Assembly: GCA_958403605.1 (NCBI GenBank)
Contig: CATXYA010000006.1
Coordinates: 1 to 14,887 of the forward strand
Direction: 5' to 3'
Source: an uncultured Oscillospiraceae bacterium
GTDB taxonomy: Bacteria; Bacillota; Clostridia; Oscillospirales; Ruminococcaceae
DNA length: 14,887 nucleotides
Both the position numbers and the translations under genes were made by a program. Shown here piece after piece: positions 6,380 through 14,252 of this stretch. The notes beneath the pieces were generated by a model, which searched no databases, was not told where the DNA came from, and saw only the letters and a program-made list of their open reading frames with translations. Position 1 is the stretch's first letter; every line of letters starts with the position of its first letter.

Positions 6380-7582
6380 TCACGGGACAATAAACCGCAC
6401 GGCGGTGGGCGTGGGGATGGCGGCCTCCGCCACCCGTGTCAAGGTGCCGTCCTCCTGATCGATCCGCATGACGATCGCGTTTTCGTTCATCACGCCGGCG
6501 ATCACAAGGAATTCCCCGCCGGGCGTGATCTGCATGCCGCGGGGCATGGTTTTGATCCGCAAAGAATAGTATGCCTTTACCGTCAGCGCGCCGGTCTCCA
6601 GCTCCAGCTCGGAGAAGGTCACCTGGCCCCGGGTGTTGTCGGTATAGACGAAGCGTTTGTTGGGATGGACCTGGACGTCCAGGCCCCAGGGGACGGGCTT
6701 GGTATCCAGGCTGATCTCCGGCTCCTTGGGGTCTTGGTCCACGCTGAGCACCCGGCTGATGCGCTTTAGGGCCCCGGTCTCCCGGTCAAGCGAATAGCTG
6801 CACAGGTGGGCGTCATACTCGTTTTGCACCACGACATAAGGCGTGCCCTCCACGATATAGGCGTGGCGGGGAGAGGAGGCGTGCTCCGTCTGAAAGACGC
6901 TGAGCGGCTTCAGCTTTTCCGTTTCCCGGTCCAGCTTTGCCACGTAGATATTGTCGCCGCCCTTGTTGGGCACGATGATGGTATCCTGGCTGTCGATGAG
7001 CACGCTGTGGGGATGGGCGCTGCCGTGGGTATAGGGGTCGCCGCCCGTGCCCTCCAGGATCAAGCGGTCCAGCAGCCGCCCAATGCCGCCGTCCTCCCGG
7101 ATCTCAAACAGGGAAACGCAGCCCTCGTCGCGGTGGACGTCCGGCACCAGCTTGCCGCCCGCTTCCTTAAAGCGCGTGACATAGAACATGCCGCCGTGGT
7201 TGGCCACCAGCAGGTATTTTCCCGTCTTGTCCAGGGTGACATAGCAGGAGCTGGAGCCATAGGCCAAGGAGTCGTTGATCACCTGCGTCTTTCCAGTCTC
7301 GGGGTCAAAGCTGAACGCGGTGACGCCGCCGCCATACCCGATGCCGTGAAAATCGTGGCCTTCATTGGTGGCATAGATGTATTTTTTGTCGGGAGACACC
7401 ACCAGGGTACTGGGGGATTCCACGCCGTGAGACTGGCTGACAATATGCATCTCGCCGGTTTGGGCATCCATCTCGCAGACGGTGAGGCCGTCACAATTCC
7501 CGCGGATATTGGGGACGCCGGGCGTGGACCAGCACTGGTCCCCAAAGCCGCCGAAAACGGCATAGTATGTTTTTCGATCCAT
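6380..7582 (-). CDS. Lactonase-family seven-bladed beta-propeller protein (propeller 2)
   Basis: This 400-residue paralogue of propeller 1 is very similar over the first half (AVFGGFGDQCW, SHGVESPSTLVVSPDKKYIY, YGGGVTAFSFD). It retains AHPHSVLID (189-197), SSPRHAYI (with His240), VVQNEYD (Glu255), DVQVHPNKRFVYT and PRGMQITPGGEFLVIAG. No signal peptide or membrane segment is present. A near-perfect AAAGGAGGT at 7589-7597 overlaps the TAA of the preceding gene and sits 6 bases before the ATG, so the two are closely coupled. A difference from propellers 1 and 3 is the blade sequence IDSQDTIIVPNKGGD where the others have IDDDDFVIIPNKGGD. A hydrolytic lactonase is the family default. A lyase or isomerase role is also possible, as fungal muconate cycloisomerases share the fold. 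Confidence 0.85.
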   Translation of the reverse strand: MDRKTYYAVFGGFGDQCWSTPGVPNIRGNCDGLTVCEMDAQTGEMHIVSQSHGVESPSTLVVSPDKKYIYATNEGHDFHGIGYGGGVTAFSFDPETGKTQVINDSLAYGSSSCYVTLDKTGKYLLVANHGGMFYVTRFKEAGGKLVPDVHRDEGCVSLFEIREDGGIGRLLDRLILEGTGGDPYTHGSAHPHSVLIDSQDTIIVPNKGGDNIYVAKLDRETEKLKPLSVFQTEHASSPRHAYIVEGTPYVVVQNEYDAHLCSYSLDRETGALKRISRVLSVDQDPKEPEISLDTKPVPWGLDVQVHPNKRFVYTDNTRGQVTFSELELETGALTVKAYYSLRIKTMPRGMQITPGGEFLVIAGVMNENAIVMRIDQEDGTLTRVAEAAIPTPTAVRFIVP

Positions 7583-7595
7583 AAGTAGACCTCCT

Positions 7596-8807
7596 TTAGT
7601 TCTTCTGGATGAACCGCAGCGCCGTGGGGGTGGGCAGAGCGATCTCCGAAGCCGGCGTCAGATCGCCGGTCTCCTGGTCAATATGATAGAGGAACGCCTT
7701 TTCGTCGGCAACACCGGTGACGGCCAAAAGCTTTCCGCTTGGGGAGACCTGCATGCCGCGGGTCATAAACCCGACGTCAACGGGATATGCGTTTTTCAGC
7801 GTCAGCTTGCCGGTGGCGGGGTCCAGCTCCAGCTGGCGAATGATCCGCTGAGAATTGTTGGTATAGACAAAACGGTTGTTGGGATGCACCTGGACGTCGC
7901 AGCCCCAGGGGTGTTTCTTTTCGTCCAGCACATCGAATTTCAGGCTGGTTTTGCAGGCGGGGTCCATGATGTCGACGCGGTCCACCCGTTCCAGAGTGCC
8001 GGTGCTTTTGTCCAGGCGGTAGCAGCACAGATGGCCGTCGTACTCGTTCTGCACGAGGACAAAGGGCGTGCCCTTTACAAAACAGGCATACCGGGGGGAA
8101 GAGCCGAAGTCGGAATGATAGACGGACAGGACGTCCAGTTTTTTTGTTTCCCGGTTCAGCCTACAGACCCAGATGCTGTCGCCGCCTTTGTTGGGGATGA
8201 TCACAAAATCGTCGTCATCGATGATGATCGAATGCGGGTGGGCGCTGGCATGCTCGATGGGATCGATGCCGGTCCCGTCCAGCACCACCCGGTCAAGGAT
8301 CTTGCCGATGCCGCCGTCGGGCCGGAGCTCAAACAGGCACACGCAGACCTCGTCCCGCATCCCCATAGGGGTTATTTCGCCGTTCACGACGACAAAGCGG
8401 GAGCAATAGAACTTTGAGCCATGGTTGGCCACCAGCAAAAAACGCTCGGTTTTGTCCAGCGCCACATAGCAGGTGCTGCCGCCGCCCGCCAGGGACTGGT
8501 TGATCAGCGCCATTTTTTCGTTTTCCAGATCCAGCGAGACAGCGGTGACGCCGCCGCCGTTGCCGCGGCCGTGAAAGTCCTTTTCCTCGTTGCTGCAATA
8601 AAGGTACTTGTGGTCGCTGGTCACCACCAGCGTGCTGGGGCTGCTCAGGCCGTGAAGCTGGTCGCAGACCGTCATTTTGCCGGTATCCTCATCCGCCCGG
8701 CAAAGGCTGAGGCAGTCACAGCTGCCCTTGAAGTTGGGCGTGGTCAGTTGAGTCCAAAACTGGTCTGAAAAGCCGCCAAAGCAGGCATACAGATGATCGT
8801 TGTTCAA
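7596..8807 (-). CDS. Lactonase-family seven-bladed beta-propeller protein (propeller 3), TTG start
   Basis: The 403-residue third paralogue is the first to be translated. The start is TTG at 8807, with GGGAGGTG at 8813-8820 giving 7 bases of spacing from GGAGG; the resulting N-terminus (NNDHLYACFGGFSDQFW) aligns with propellers 1 and 2. It is the most divergent copy. The family PRH motif reads SSPRYACF (Tyr240) and the last-blade PRG motif reads TRGMQV. AHPHSIIID (189-197), VLVQNEYDGHL and DVQVHPNNRFVYT remain. It is rich in cysteine throughout, consistent with a reducing cytoplasm. The changed His suggests altered chemistry, altered specificity, or a binding rather than catalytic role. Family assignment is firm; function is open. 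Confidence 0.84.
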   Translation of the reverse strand: MNNDHLYACFGGFSDQFWTQLTTPNFKGSCDCLSLCRADEDTGKMTVCDQLHGLSSPSTLVVTSDHKYLYCSNEEKDFHGRGNGGGVTAVSLDLENEKMALINQSLAGGGSTCYVALDKTERFLLVANHGSKFYCSRFVVVNGEITPMGMRDEVCVCLFELRPDGGIGKILDRVVLDGTGIDPIEHASAHPHSIIIDDDDFVIIPNKGGDSIWVCRLNRETKKLDVLSVYHSDFGSSPRYACFVKGTPFVLVQNEYDGHLCCYRLDKSTGTLERVDRVDIMDPACKTSLKFDVLDEKKHPWGCDVQVHPNNRFVYTNNSQRIIRQLELDPATGKLTLKNAYPVDVGFMTRGMQVSPSGKLLAVTGVADEKAFLYHIDQETGDLTPASEIALPTPTALRFIQKN

Positions 8808-8829
8808 AGAAGCACCTCCCTTTCAGGTA

Positions 8830-10557
8830 TCATTTTCGCGTATCGATCTTTCCGCAGTAGACGTCCACGGGGCTTCTTCCCACAAAGTCCGATTCCCCGG
8901 TGAGCTTTTTTACCAGCGCGTCCAGCGTGCTCTCCTGCGAATCGTAGCAGTTGATGAGATTTTTGATTTGCGGAACATCCGCCAGATGGAACGGCGAGTT
9001 GACCGAGACGAAGATCACCGGCACCTCGTGGACGTACCAGGGGATCTCAAAGCCGCCCTTGGGGGTGTCCCAGGACAAGCGCTGGGTGACAGCCATGGGC
9101 ACGGCATCGGCAATGACGATCACCAGGTCATGCTGCGACTTGAATTCCTCGATGGAGCTTTTGTAATCATAAGGGCTGCGCAGCCGGTCCAAATGCTGTA
9201 ACGGGGATTCAAACAGCGTTGCCTGGAAGCCCCGGCGGCTGAGCCGTTCCCGCAGGTCCTCGGCGACGGCGGCGGCCCGGCTGACGCTGCCGGTCAGCTT
9301 CGAGAATTCCGCCGTGGGCGTGTTGACGGGCGTCAGCATGATCTTCGGGTACTTTTCCGGCGTGACGGGGAAAATATTTTCTCCGGTCTGTTTGGCCAGC
9401 GTGATGCCCTTGTCGCTGACTTCCGCGGCCACTTTTTTGTGCGCTTCGCAGCCGATGACGGAAAGGTCGCCGTTGATCTCCCGGTCCTTATGCAGCCCCA
9501 AATGGGCTTTCAGAGCCAGCACACGGGTGAGCGCCTCGTCGATGCGACCCCAGGTAAGAGTACCCTTTTCCAGCGCTTCGTTGAGATAGGAAAAATCTTC
9601 TTCCGCCTCGTTGAAGTACAGGATCATATCGACACCGGCGTTCAAGGCCCGGACCAGCATCTCCTTGCGGGGCATATGGCACGTCATGCCCACCATGTGG
9701 CTGGCATCGGTGACGATCATACCGTTGAAGCCCAGCTGCTTGCGCAGCAGATCCGTCAGCAGCTCCTTGCACAAGGAGGCGGGAAGGAGGTCCTGCTCCG
9801 TCATATTGGGGTTGAAATGCTTCTGATAAGCAGGCTGCATGATATGGCCCGCCATCACGACCTCGGCGCCGTTTTCGATCATGGCGCTGTAGACCTTGCC
9901 AAAGGTGGCGTCCCACGCTTCCTTGGACAGGGAGTTGACTGTGTTGCTGTAATGCTGGTCCCGCTCGTCCACACCGTCACCGGGGAAATGCTTGATGGTG
10001 GCGGCCAGACCGCCCGCCTGCAGGCCCTTCATATTGGGAAGAGCGTAATCGATAACGGTCTGCGGCTCGTCGCCGAAGGCGCGGCAGGCGATTGCGGAGT
10101 TCCGCCAGTTCATGGTCAGGTCGACCACAGGGGAGAAGGTGCAGCGGCAGCCCACGGCGCGGGCTTCCGTGGCGCCGATCAGCCCCTGCTGATACGCGTA
10201 TTCCGGGTTCCCGGTGGCCGCGATCTTGATGGGCTCCCCCACCCGGGTGCCGCCGCGGCAGCTGCCGCTGCCGCCGGCCTCCACATTGGCGGAGATCAGC
10301 AGCGGCACCTTGGAATATTTTTGATACAACCGGTTGTGCCGCTGGGTCTCTTCCGGGCTCAGGTTCATGTAACGCAGGCCGCCGATGTGCGTTTTTTCCA
10401 CGCGTTCCTGGATGTAGGCTTCATCCGCGCCGCCTTCACTCAGATCCCAGAACAGCTGGCCCAGCTTTTCTTCCTTGCTGAGGCCGGCCAGTGTGGTTTC
10501 GACCCAGGAAATATCTTCATCGCTCAAATAAAAGGGTTTTGCCTTCAAATCAATCAT
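8830..10557 (-). CDS. GH3 beta-glycosidase/phosphorylase, His-Asp dyad type (copy 2)
   Basis: The 575-residue cytoplasmic GH3 enzyme shows KHFPGDG (189-195), Asp200 and His202 in RDQH, and nucleophile Asp284 in GMIVTDASHMVGM. It has the same NagZ/Nag3-type layout as copy 1, including a C-terminal alpha/beta domain (LVIVIADAVP, VPVIFVSVNSPFHLADVP). Both copies end with the same local sequence around DVPMI or DVPQI followed by INCY. Substrate-loop residues near the nucleophile differ (SATMTGL against ASHMVGM), so the two enzymes may differ in linkage or aglycone preference. The leader has AAAGG 11 bases before the ATG and shares TCCAATC with the leader of copy 1. The gene sits 23 bases after the permease gene and 22 bases before propeller 3. 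Confidence 0.88.
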   Translation of the reverse strand: MIDLKAKPFYLSDEDISWVETTLAGLSKEEKLGQLFWDLSEGGADEAYIQERVEKTHIGGLRYMNLSPEETQRHNRLYQKYSKVPLLISANVEAGGSGSCRGGTRVGEPIKIAATGNPEYAYQQGLIGATEARAVGCRCTFSPVVDLTMNWRNSAIACRAFGDEPQTVIDYALPNMKGLQAGGLAATIKHFPGDGVDERDQHYSNTVNSLSKEAWDATFGKVYSAMIENGAEVVMAGHIMQPAYQKHFNPNMTEQDLLPASLCKELLTDLLRKQLGFNGMIVTDASHMVGMTCHMPRKEMLVRALNAGVDMILYFNEAEEDFSYLNEALEKGTLTWGRIDEALTRVLALKAHLGLHKDREINGDLSVIGCEAHKKVAAEVSDKGITLAKQTGENIFPVTPEKYPKIMLTPVNTPTAEFSKLTGSVSRAAAVAEDLRERLSRRGFQATLFESPLQHLDRLRSPYDYKSSIEEFKSQHDLVIVIADAVPMAVTQRLSWDTPKGGFEIPWYVHEVPVIFVSVNSPFHLADVPQIKNLINCYDSQESTLDALVKKLTGESDFVGRSPVDVYCGKIDTRK

Positions 10558-10580
10558 GTGGATTGGACCTTTCTGATAAA

Positions 10581-11543
10581 TTACGCTTTGGCGCTGCGCT
10601 TTTTGGACAGGGCATCCAGGATCACAGCGACCAGCAGGGCAGCGCCCTTAAAGATATCCTGGGAGTTGGCGTTCATCCCCATCATGTTCAGACCGACAGA
10701 CAGCGTCCCAATGATCAGAACACCGGTGACGATGCCGGAGGTTTTTCCGGTGCCGCCGGAAACGGAAACGCCGCCCAGAACAGCAGAAGAGATCACGTCG
10801 GTGGACAGGGAACCGCCGGCGTAGGGGCTTCCCGAGAATGTGCGGGACATGCAGATCAGGCCAGCCAGACCCACCAGCGCGCCAGCAATGATGCTGGACA
10901 GGTACTTGATCCGGTTGACATTGATGCCGGACAGGCGGGCAACGTCATCGCTGCCGCCGACGGCGAAGAGGTAACGGCCCAAATACGCTCTGCGGAAAAT
11001 GAAGGAGACAATCAAAGCCAGCACCAGGAAAATGATGGTGGAGATGGGAATGATGCCGAATGCGTAGCCCTGGCCCAGCCATTTGATGGAATCCGGCAGC
11101 CCGTAGAGGGTCTTGTTGCCCGCGATGATGCAGCTTAGGCCGCTGACCGCCGTTCCAATGGCCATGGAGATCACCAGACGGCCGATCTTGAACTTGATGG
11201 AAACGAAGCAGGACAGGCAGAAGATCAGGACCGCACCCACAACGCCGATCAGCATGGCAAGGCCGATGGGCACGCCGGTGGCATACAGGAAGGTGGCCAG
11301 TGTTCCGGTGAAGGCGTAGACCTGGCCGGTGGAAAAGTCCAGATTGCCGGTGATCATCAGGAAGGAAACGCCGAGGGCGGCAATGCCCATAGTGGTGACC
11401 TGACGAACGATGGAGATCATGTTGTTGACACTGAAGAACGCGCTGCCGCATTCAATACCGAAATAAATGATCAGACCGACCAGGATGATCTGCGCACTGG
11501 ATTTTCCCAGAATGTCTGTGGTTTTCTTCCATGCATTTTTCAT
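10581..11543 (-). CDS. RbsC-type sugar ABC transporter permease
   Basis: The 320-residue polytopic membrane protein of the BPD_transp_2 family forms the inner-membrane channel of a sugar importer. About eight to ten hydrophobic segments are visible, for example IILVGLIIYFGIE near 20, LAMLIGVVGAVLIFCLSCF near 95 and IIPISTIIFLVLALIVSFIF near 165. The family motifs GVSFLMITGNLDFSTGQV (from about 58) and GRYLFAVGGSDDVARLSGI, the loop that contacts the ATPase, are present. One permease gene is seen, so it should act as a homodimer, as in the Rbs system. GAGG lies 10 bases before the ATG, and the gap to the upstream ATPase gene is 15 bases. The substrate cannot be read from the permease. Confidence 0.92.
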   Translation of the reverse strand: MKNAWKKTTDILGKSSAQIILVGLIIYFGIECGSAFFSVNNMISIVRQVTTMGIAALGVSFLMITGNLDFSTGQVYAFTGTLATFLYATGVPIGLAMLIGVVGAVLIFCLSCFVSIKFKIGRLVISMAIGTAVSGLSCIIAGNKTLYGLPDSIKWLGQGYAFGIIPISTIIFLVLALIVSFIFRRAYLGRYLFAVGGSDDVARLSGINVNRIKYLSSIIAGALVGLAGLICMSRTFSGSPYAGGSLSTDVISSAVLGGVSVSGGTGKTSGIVTGVLIIGTLSVGLNMMGMNANSQDIFKGAALLVAVILDALSKKRSAKA

Positions 11544-11558
11544 AGCTCTAACACCTCA

Positions 11559-13046
11559 TTATCGATCGCCGGAGGCCATATCCAGCAGTACTTCCTTATC
11601 AAACCGATCCTTTGTGATCTGGCCGGCATATCTGCCCTCGCACATGACGACGATCCGGTCCGCCACGCCGATCAGCTCTTCAAACTCTGAGGAAACCATC
11701 AAAATGGCATGGCCTTCATCGGCCAGCTGGTTGATGATCTCATAGATCTCGTGCTTGGTGCCCACGTCGATGCCGCGGGTGGGCTCGTCGAAGATGATCA
11801 CGTCGCTGTTGGTGGCCAGCCACTTGCCAACGATGACCTTCTGCTGGTTGCCGCCGGAAAGATGCTGGACCTCTTTTTGATAGCTCGGGGTCTTGACGTC
11901 CAGCTTATCGCAGTAATACTTGATGCATTCCCGCTCTTTTTTCTCGTTGATCACACCCAATCTGCAAAACCGTTTGATGCTGGCAAGGGTGGTGTTCACA
12001 GCAATGCTCTTGTCCATCAGAAGCCCCAAGCGCTTTCGATCCTCGGGGAGGTAAGAGATGCCTGCTTCGATGGCTTGCCGGGGGTGCCTGCCGGTGAATT
12101 CTTTTCCGTTGATGTAAATTTTGCCGCCTTCCCGGGGGGCGTTGCAGAAGATCACGTTCATCAGCTCGGTGCGGCCGGCGCCGACCAGCCCGGCGACCCC
12201 CAGGATCTCGCCCCGGTGCAGCTCCAGGGAAATGTTTTCCGCGCCGTTGCCGCTGAGGTCCTCCACCTTCAGCACCACCTCATCCGTCGCTTTGGAAATG
12301 TGCTCCGGATAATAGTTGGACAGCTCTCTGCCGATCATGATTTTGATCAGCGCCTGGCGGCTGGTGTCTTTGATCAAGGTTTCGCCCACCATCTCGCCGT
12401 CCCGAAGGATCACGGCACGGTCACAGATCTCAAAGATCTCTTCCAAACGGTGGGAGACGTAAATGAACGCGGTGCCCTTGGCTTTCTCGCTGCGGATGAT
12501 CCGAAAAAGGATCTCGGTCTCTTTCTGCGTCAGCGGAGCTGTGGGCTCATCCAGGATCAAAATCTTCAGGTCCAGCATGATGGCCTTCGCGATCTCCACG
12601 ATCTGCATCATGGCCGGAGAGAGGGTGCTGACGTTGGCGGTGGGGTCGATATCGAGCCCAAAGGAATCGAACACTTCCTTACAGCGCCGCAGCATCTGCT
12701 GATAGTCAACGACGATGCCGTTGCCGGGGTTGTTTCCCATAAAAACATTTTCCACAATGGACAGGTCGGGCACCAGGTTGAATTCCTGATAAACAGCGCT
12801 GACGCCGTTTTTTCTGGCAAGGATGGGGGGGATGGAGGCGTACTCCTTTTCAAAGAGCACGATCGTCCCCTCCGAAGGGACATTTGCGCCGGTAAGGCAC
12901 TTGATGAGGGTGGATTTTCCCGCGCCGTTTTCCCCCAGGAGGGCGAGGACCTCGCCCTCCCTGAGAGAAAAACTGACCTTGTTCAACGCGCGGACACCCG
13001 GAAAAGATTTACTCAGTCCTTTGAGAGACAGTACAGTCTTATCCAT
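11559..13046 (-). CDS. RbsA/MglA-type sugar ABC transporter ATPase (two domains)
   Basis: This 495-residue protein has two fused ABC domains and powers the sugar importer at the inner membrane face. Domain 1 has Walker A GENGAGKST (38-46), Q-loop Gln87, signature LSPAMMQIVEIAKA (142 onward), Walker B ILILDEPTA (162-170) and His199 in YVSHR. Domain 2 has the degenerate Walker A GLVGAGRTE (286-294), signature LSGGNQQKV (from 396), Walker B VIIFDEPTRG and Ser in place of the H-loop His (MVSSEFEE). This asymmetry is normal for the RbsA/MglA/XylG class, so it is not a sign of decay. AAAGGAAA lies 7 bases before the ATG. The gene follows the binding-protein gene after 27 bases. Confidence 0.94.
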   Translation of the reverse strand: MDKTVLSLKGLSKSFPGVRALNKVSFSLREGEVLALLGENGAGKSTLIKCLTGANVPSEGTIVLFEKEYASIPPILARKNGVSAVYQEFNLVPDLSIVENVFMGNNPGNGIVVDYQQMLRRCKEVFDSFGLDIDPTANVSTLSPAMMQIVEIAKAIMLDLKILILDEPTAPLTQKETEILFRIIRSEKAKGTAFIYVSHRLEEIFEICDRAVILRDGEMVGETLIKDTSRQALIKIMIGRELSNYYPEHISKATDEVVLKVEDLSGNGAENISLELHRGEILGVAGLVGAGRTELMNVIFCNAPREGGKIYINGKEFTGRHPRQAIEAGISYLPEDRKRLGLLMDKSIAVNTTLASIKRFCRLGVINEKKERECIKYYCDKLDVKTPSYQKEVQHLSGGNQQKVIVGKWLATNSDVIIFDEPTRGIDVGTKHEIYEIINQLADEGHAILMVSSEFEELIGVADRIVVMCEGRYAGQITKDRFDKEVLLDMASGDR

Positions 13047-13073
13047 GGATATTTCCTTTCGCGCTATGCTGCA

Positions 13074-14069
13074 TCATTGTTTGTTGTAATCCGCCACGTT
13101 TCTGCTGTCCACCAGGTCCTTGGAAACGGCGACGTTCTCCATCTTACCGTTTTCGACCCAGTTGATCAGCTGCAGGCCGACCTGATAGCCGGATTCTTCA
13201 ATATTGGCATAAGCACAGGCTCGGAAGGGGCTGGAATCATCCGCGATCAGGCGAAAGACTTCTGCGTCTCCCTCGGAGGAGAAGACGAAGTAATCGGATA
13301 CGTCGGGCACGGCGGAAGCGATCTCATTGCTGCAGGCGATGCCGTAGCCGTTGTTGAAGCAGAAGAAAAACTTGACGTCGGGGTCGGCGTTCATGATCTG
13401 CGCGGTCATATTGGCGGCAGCCTCATCGTCCAGGGGATAGTACTCGCTGGGAATGTACTCGAACCCGTGGGCGGTGCACCAGTCGCTGATGACCTTTTCG
13501 ATATCGGCCTTTGCCTGATAGTAGTCGTTGTCGGGGTTCTGGCAGTTGTCCAGCCACAGCCCGGCGACCTTGCCCTCGGTGATGCCGTTTTCGGTCACGT
13601 GGTACTCCAGCGCTTCCACAAACTGCTCGGCCAGCTTGTTATAGTCGTTCACCGTCCAGGCCTGGCAGCCCTCCACCTGCTGCCCCTGGGCCAGAACGCC
13701 GATGTCGGGGTTCTCCAGCATAAAGCTGGACGCGGCCTCGGGGGCGGTAAACAGGCCGTACATCGCCTTGACGTTGGAGGCTTTCAACGTGTCCAGGCCG
13801 GTGAGCATCTGCTCGTTGTCAGAGTTGAAGTCATAGATCATGGCCTCATAGCCTTTTTCTTTGGCGGCGCGCTCAACGCCGTTGCACATCTGCAGCTGAA
13901 AGTCGTAGGACAGGCTCATCACGCAGGCGCCGATCTTGGCTTTTTCTTCGCTCTTCACACTGCCCGGGGCGGAGGCGGAGGCAGCGGTGGAGGCAGAGGG
14001 CGCGGCACCACATGCCGCCAGGCTCAATCCCATGGCTAGACCCAGGACGATGGCAAGTAACTTTTTCAT
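13074..14069 (-). CDS. Sugar ABC transporter substrate-binding lipoprotein
   Basis: The 331-residue extracytoplasmic binding protein is of the Rbs/Mgl (Peripla_BP_4) type. The N-terminus MKKLLAIVLGLAMGLSLAAC is a lipoprotein signal peptide with lipobox LAAC and lipidated Cys20. An Ala/Ser-rich linker follows. The mature domain begins IGACVMSLSYDFQLQMCNGVERAAKEKGY, typical of this family, with later blocks YDFNSDNEQML and VKFFFCFNNGYGIACSNEI. An upstream ATG at 14168 is in frame but lacks a ribosome binding site and would bury the signal peptide. AAAGGA lies 9 bases before the ATG at 14069. As the first gene of the operon it should be the most highly expressed. Ligand is unknown; the GH3 and beta-phosphoglucomutase genes suggest a beta-glycoside. 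Confidence 0.92.
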   Translation of the reverse strand: MKKLLAIVLGLAMGLSLAACGAAPSASTAASASAPGSVKSEEKAKIGACVMSLSYDFQLQMCNGVERAAKEKGYEAMIYDFNSDNEQMLTGLDTLKASNVKAMYGLFTAPEAASSFMLENPDIGVLAQGQQVEGCQAWTVNDYNKLAEQFVEALEYHVTENGITEGKVAGLWLDNCQNPDNDYYQAKADIEKVISDWCTAHGFEYIPSEYYPLDDEAAANMTAQIMNADPDVKFFFCFNNGYGIACSNEIASAVPDVSDYFVFSSEGDAEVFRLIADDSSPFRACAYANIEESGYQVGLQLINWVENGKMENVAVSKDLVDSRNVADYNKQ

Positions 14070-14250
14070 GTTCACATTTCCTTTCTGGCTGTTGATTTTC
14101 GGGACGACAACAATAAACAAAAAATAAAGGATATAACAGAATATTTTGTTTATTCCGCCCGCTTCCAATTACAAAATATCAAATCCCGTCGAAAAAGTAT
14201 ATTGCAATTAAAATATTTCAAGATTGCAAATTGTCCATTTCAACATGTAA
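14070..14250 (-). promoter_or_regulatory. AT-rich operon control region with candidate promoter and ATTGCAA repeats
   Basis: Read on the minus strand, TTGGAA (14168-14163) and AATATT (14145-14140) are spaced 17 bases apart, four of six consensus matches each, placing a start near 14133 and a leader of about 64 bases. A second -10-like TATACT occurs at 14201-14196 without a well-placed -35. ATTGCAA occurs at 14201-14207 and 14223-14229, 22 bases (two helical turns) apart, each centred on palindromic TTGCAA. These are plausible contacts for the AraC or TetR regulator encoded nearby. No clear catabolite-repression (cre) site is seen. Confidence 0.4.
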
Positions 14251-14252
14251 AA

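Noticed and set aside
6322..6390. Upstream ATG extending propeller 1 by 23 residues
   Set aside because: It would overlap the previous gene and the GC hairpin and has no counterpart in the paralogues; GGAGG supports the ATG at 6321.
4345..6393. 682-residue open frame on the plus strand
   Set aside because: It lies antisense to the GH3 copy 1 and propeller 1 genes, has low-complexity Ala/Gly/Asp/His/Val composition typical of the complement of GC-rich codons, and matches no family.
12000..13000. Degenerate Walker A and missing H-loop His in ABC domain 2 as signs of decay
   Set aside because: These changes are normal in the RbsA/MglA class of sugar importers.
11709..14039. 776-residue open frame on the plus strand
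   Set aside because: It is antisense to the ABC ATPase and binding-protein genes, both of which have clear motifs. Its composition is that of a shadow frame.
14070..14168. Upstream ATG extending the binding protein by 33 residues
   Set aside because: It would place a second hydrophobic stretch before the lipoprotein signal peptide, lacks a ribosome binding site, and overlaps the candidate promoter.
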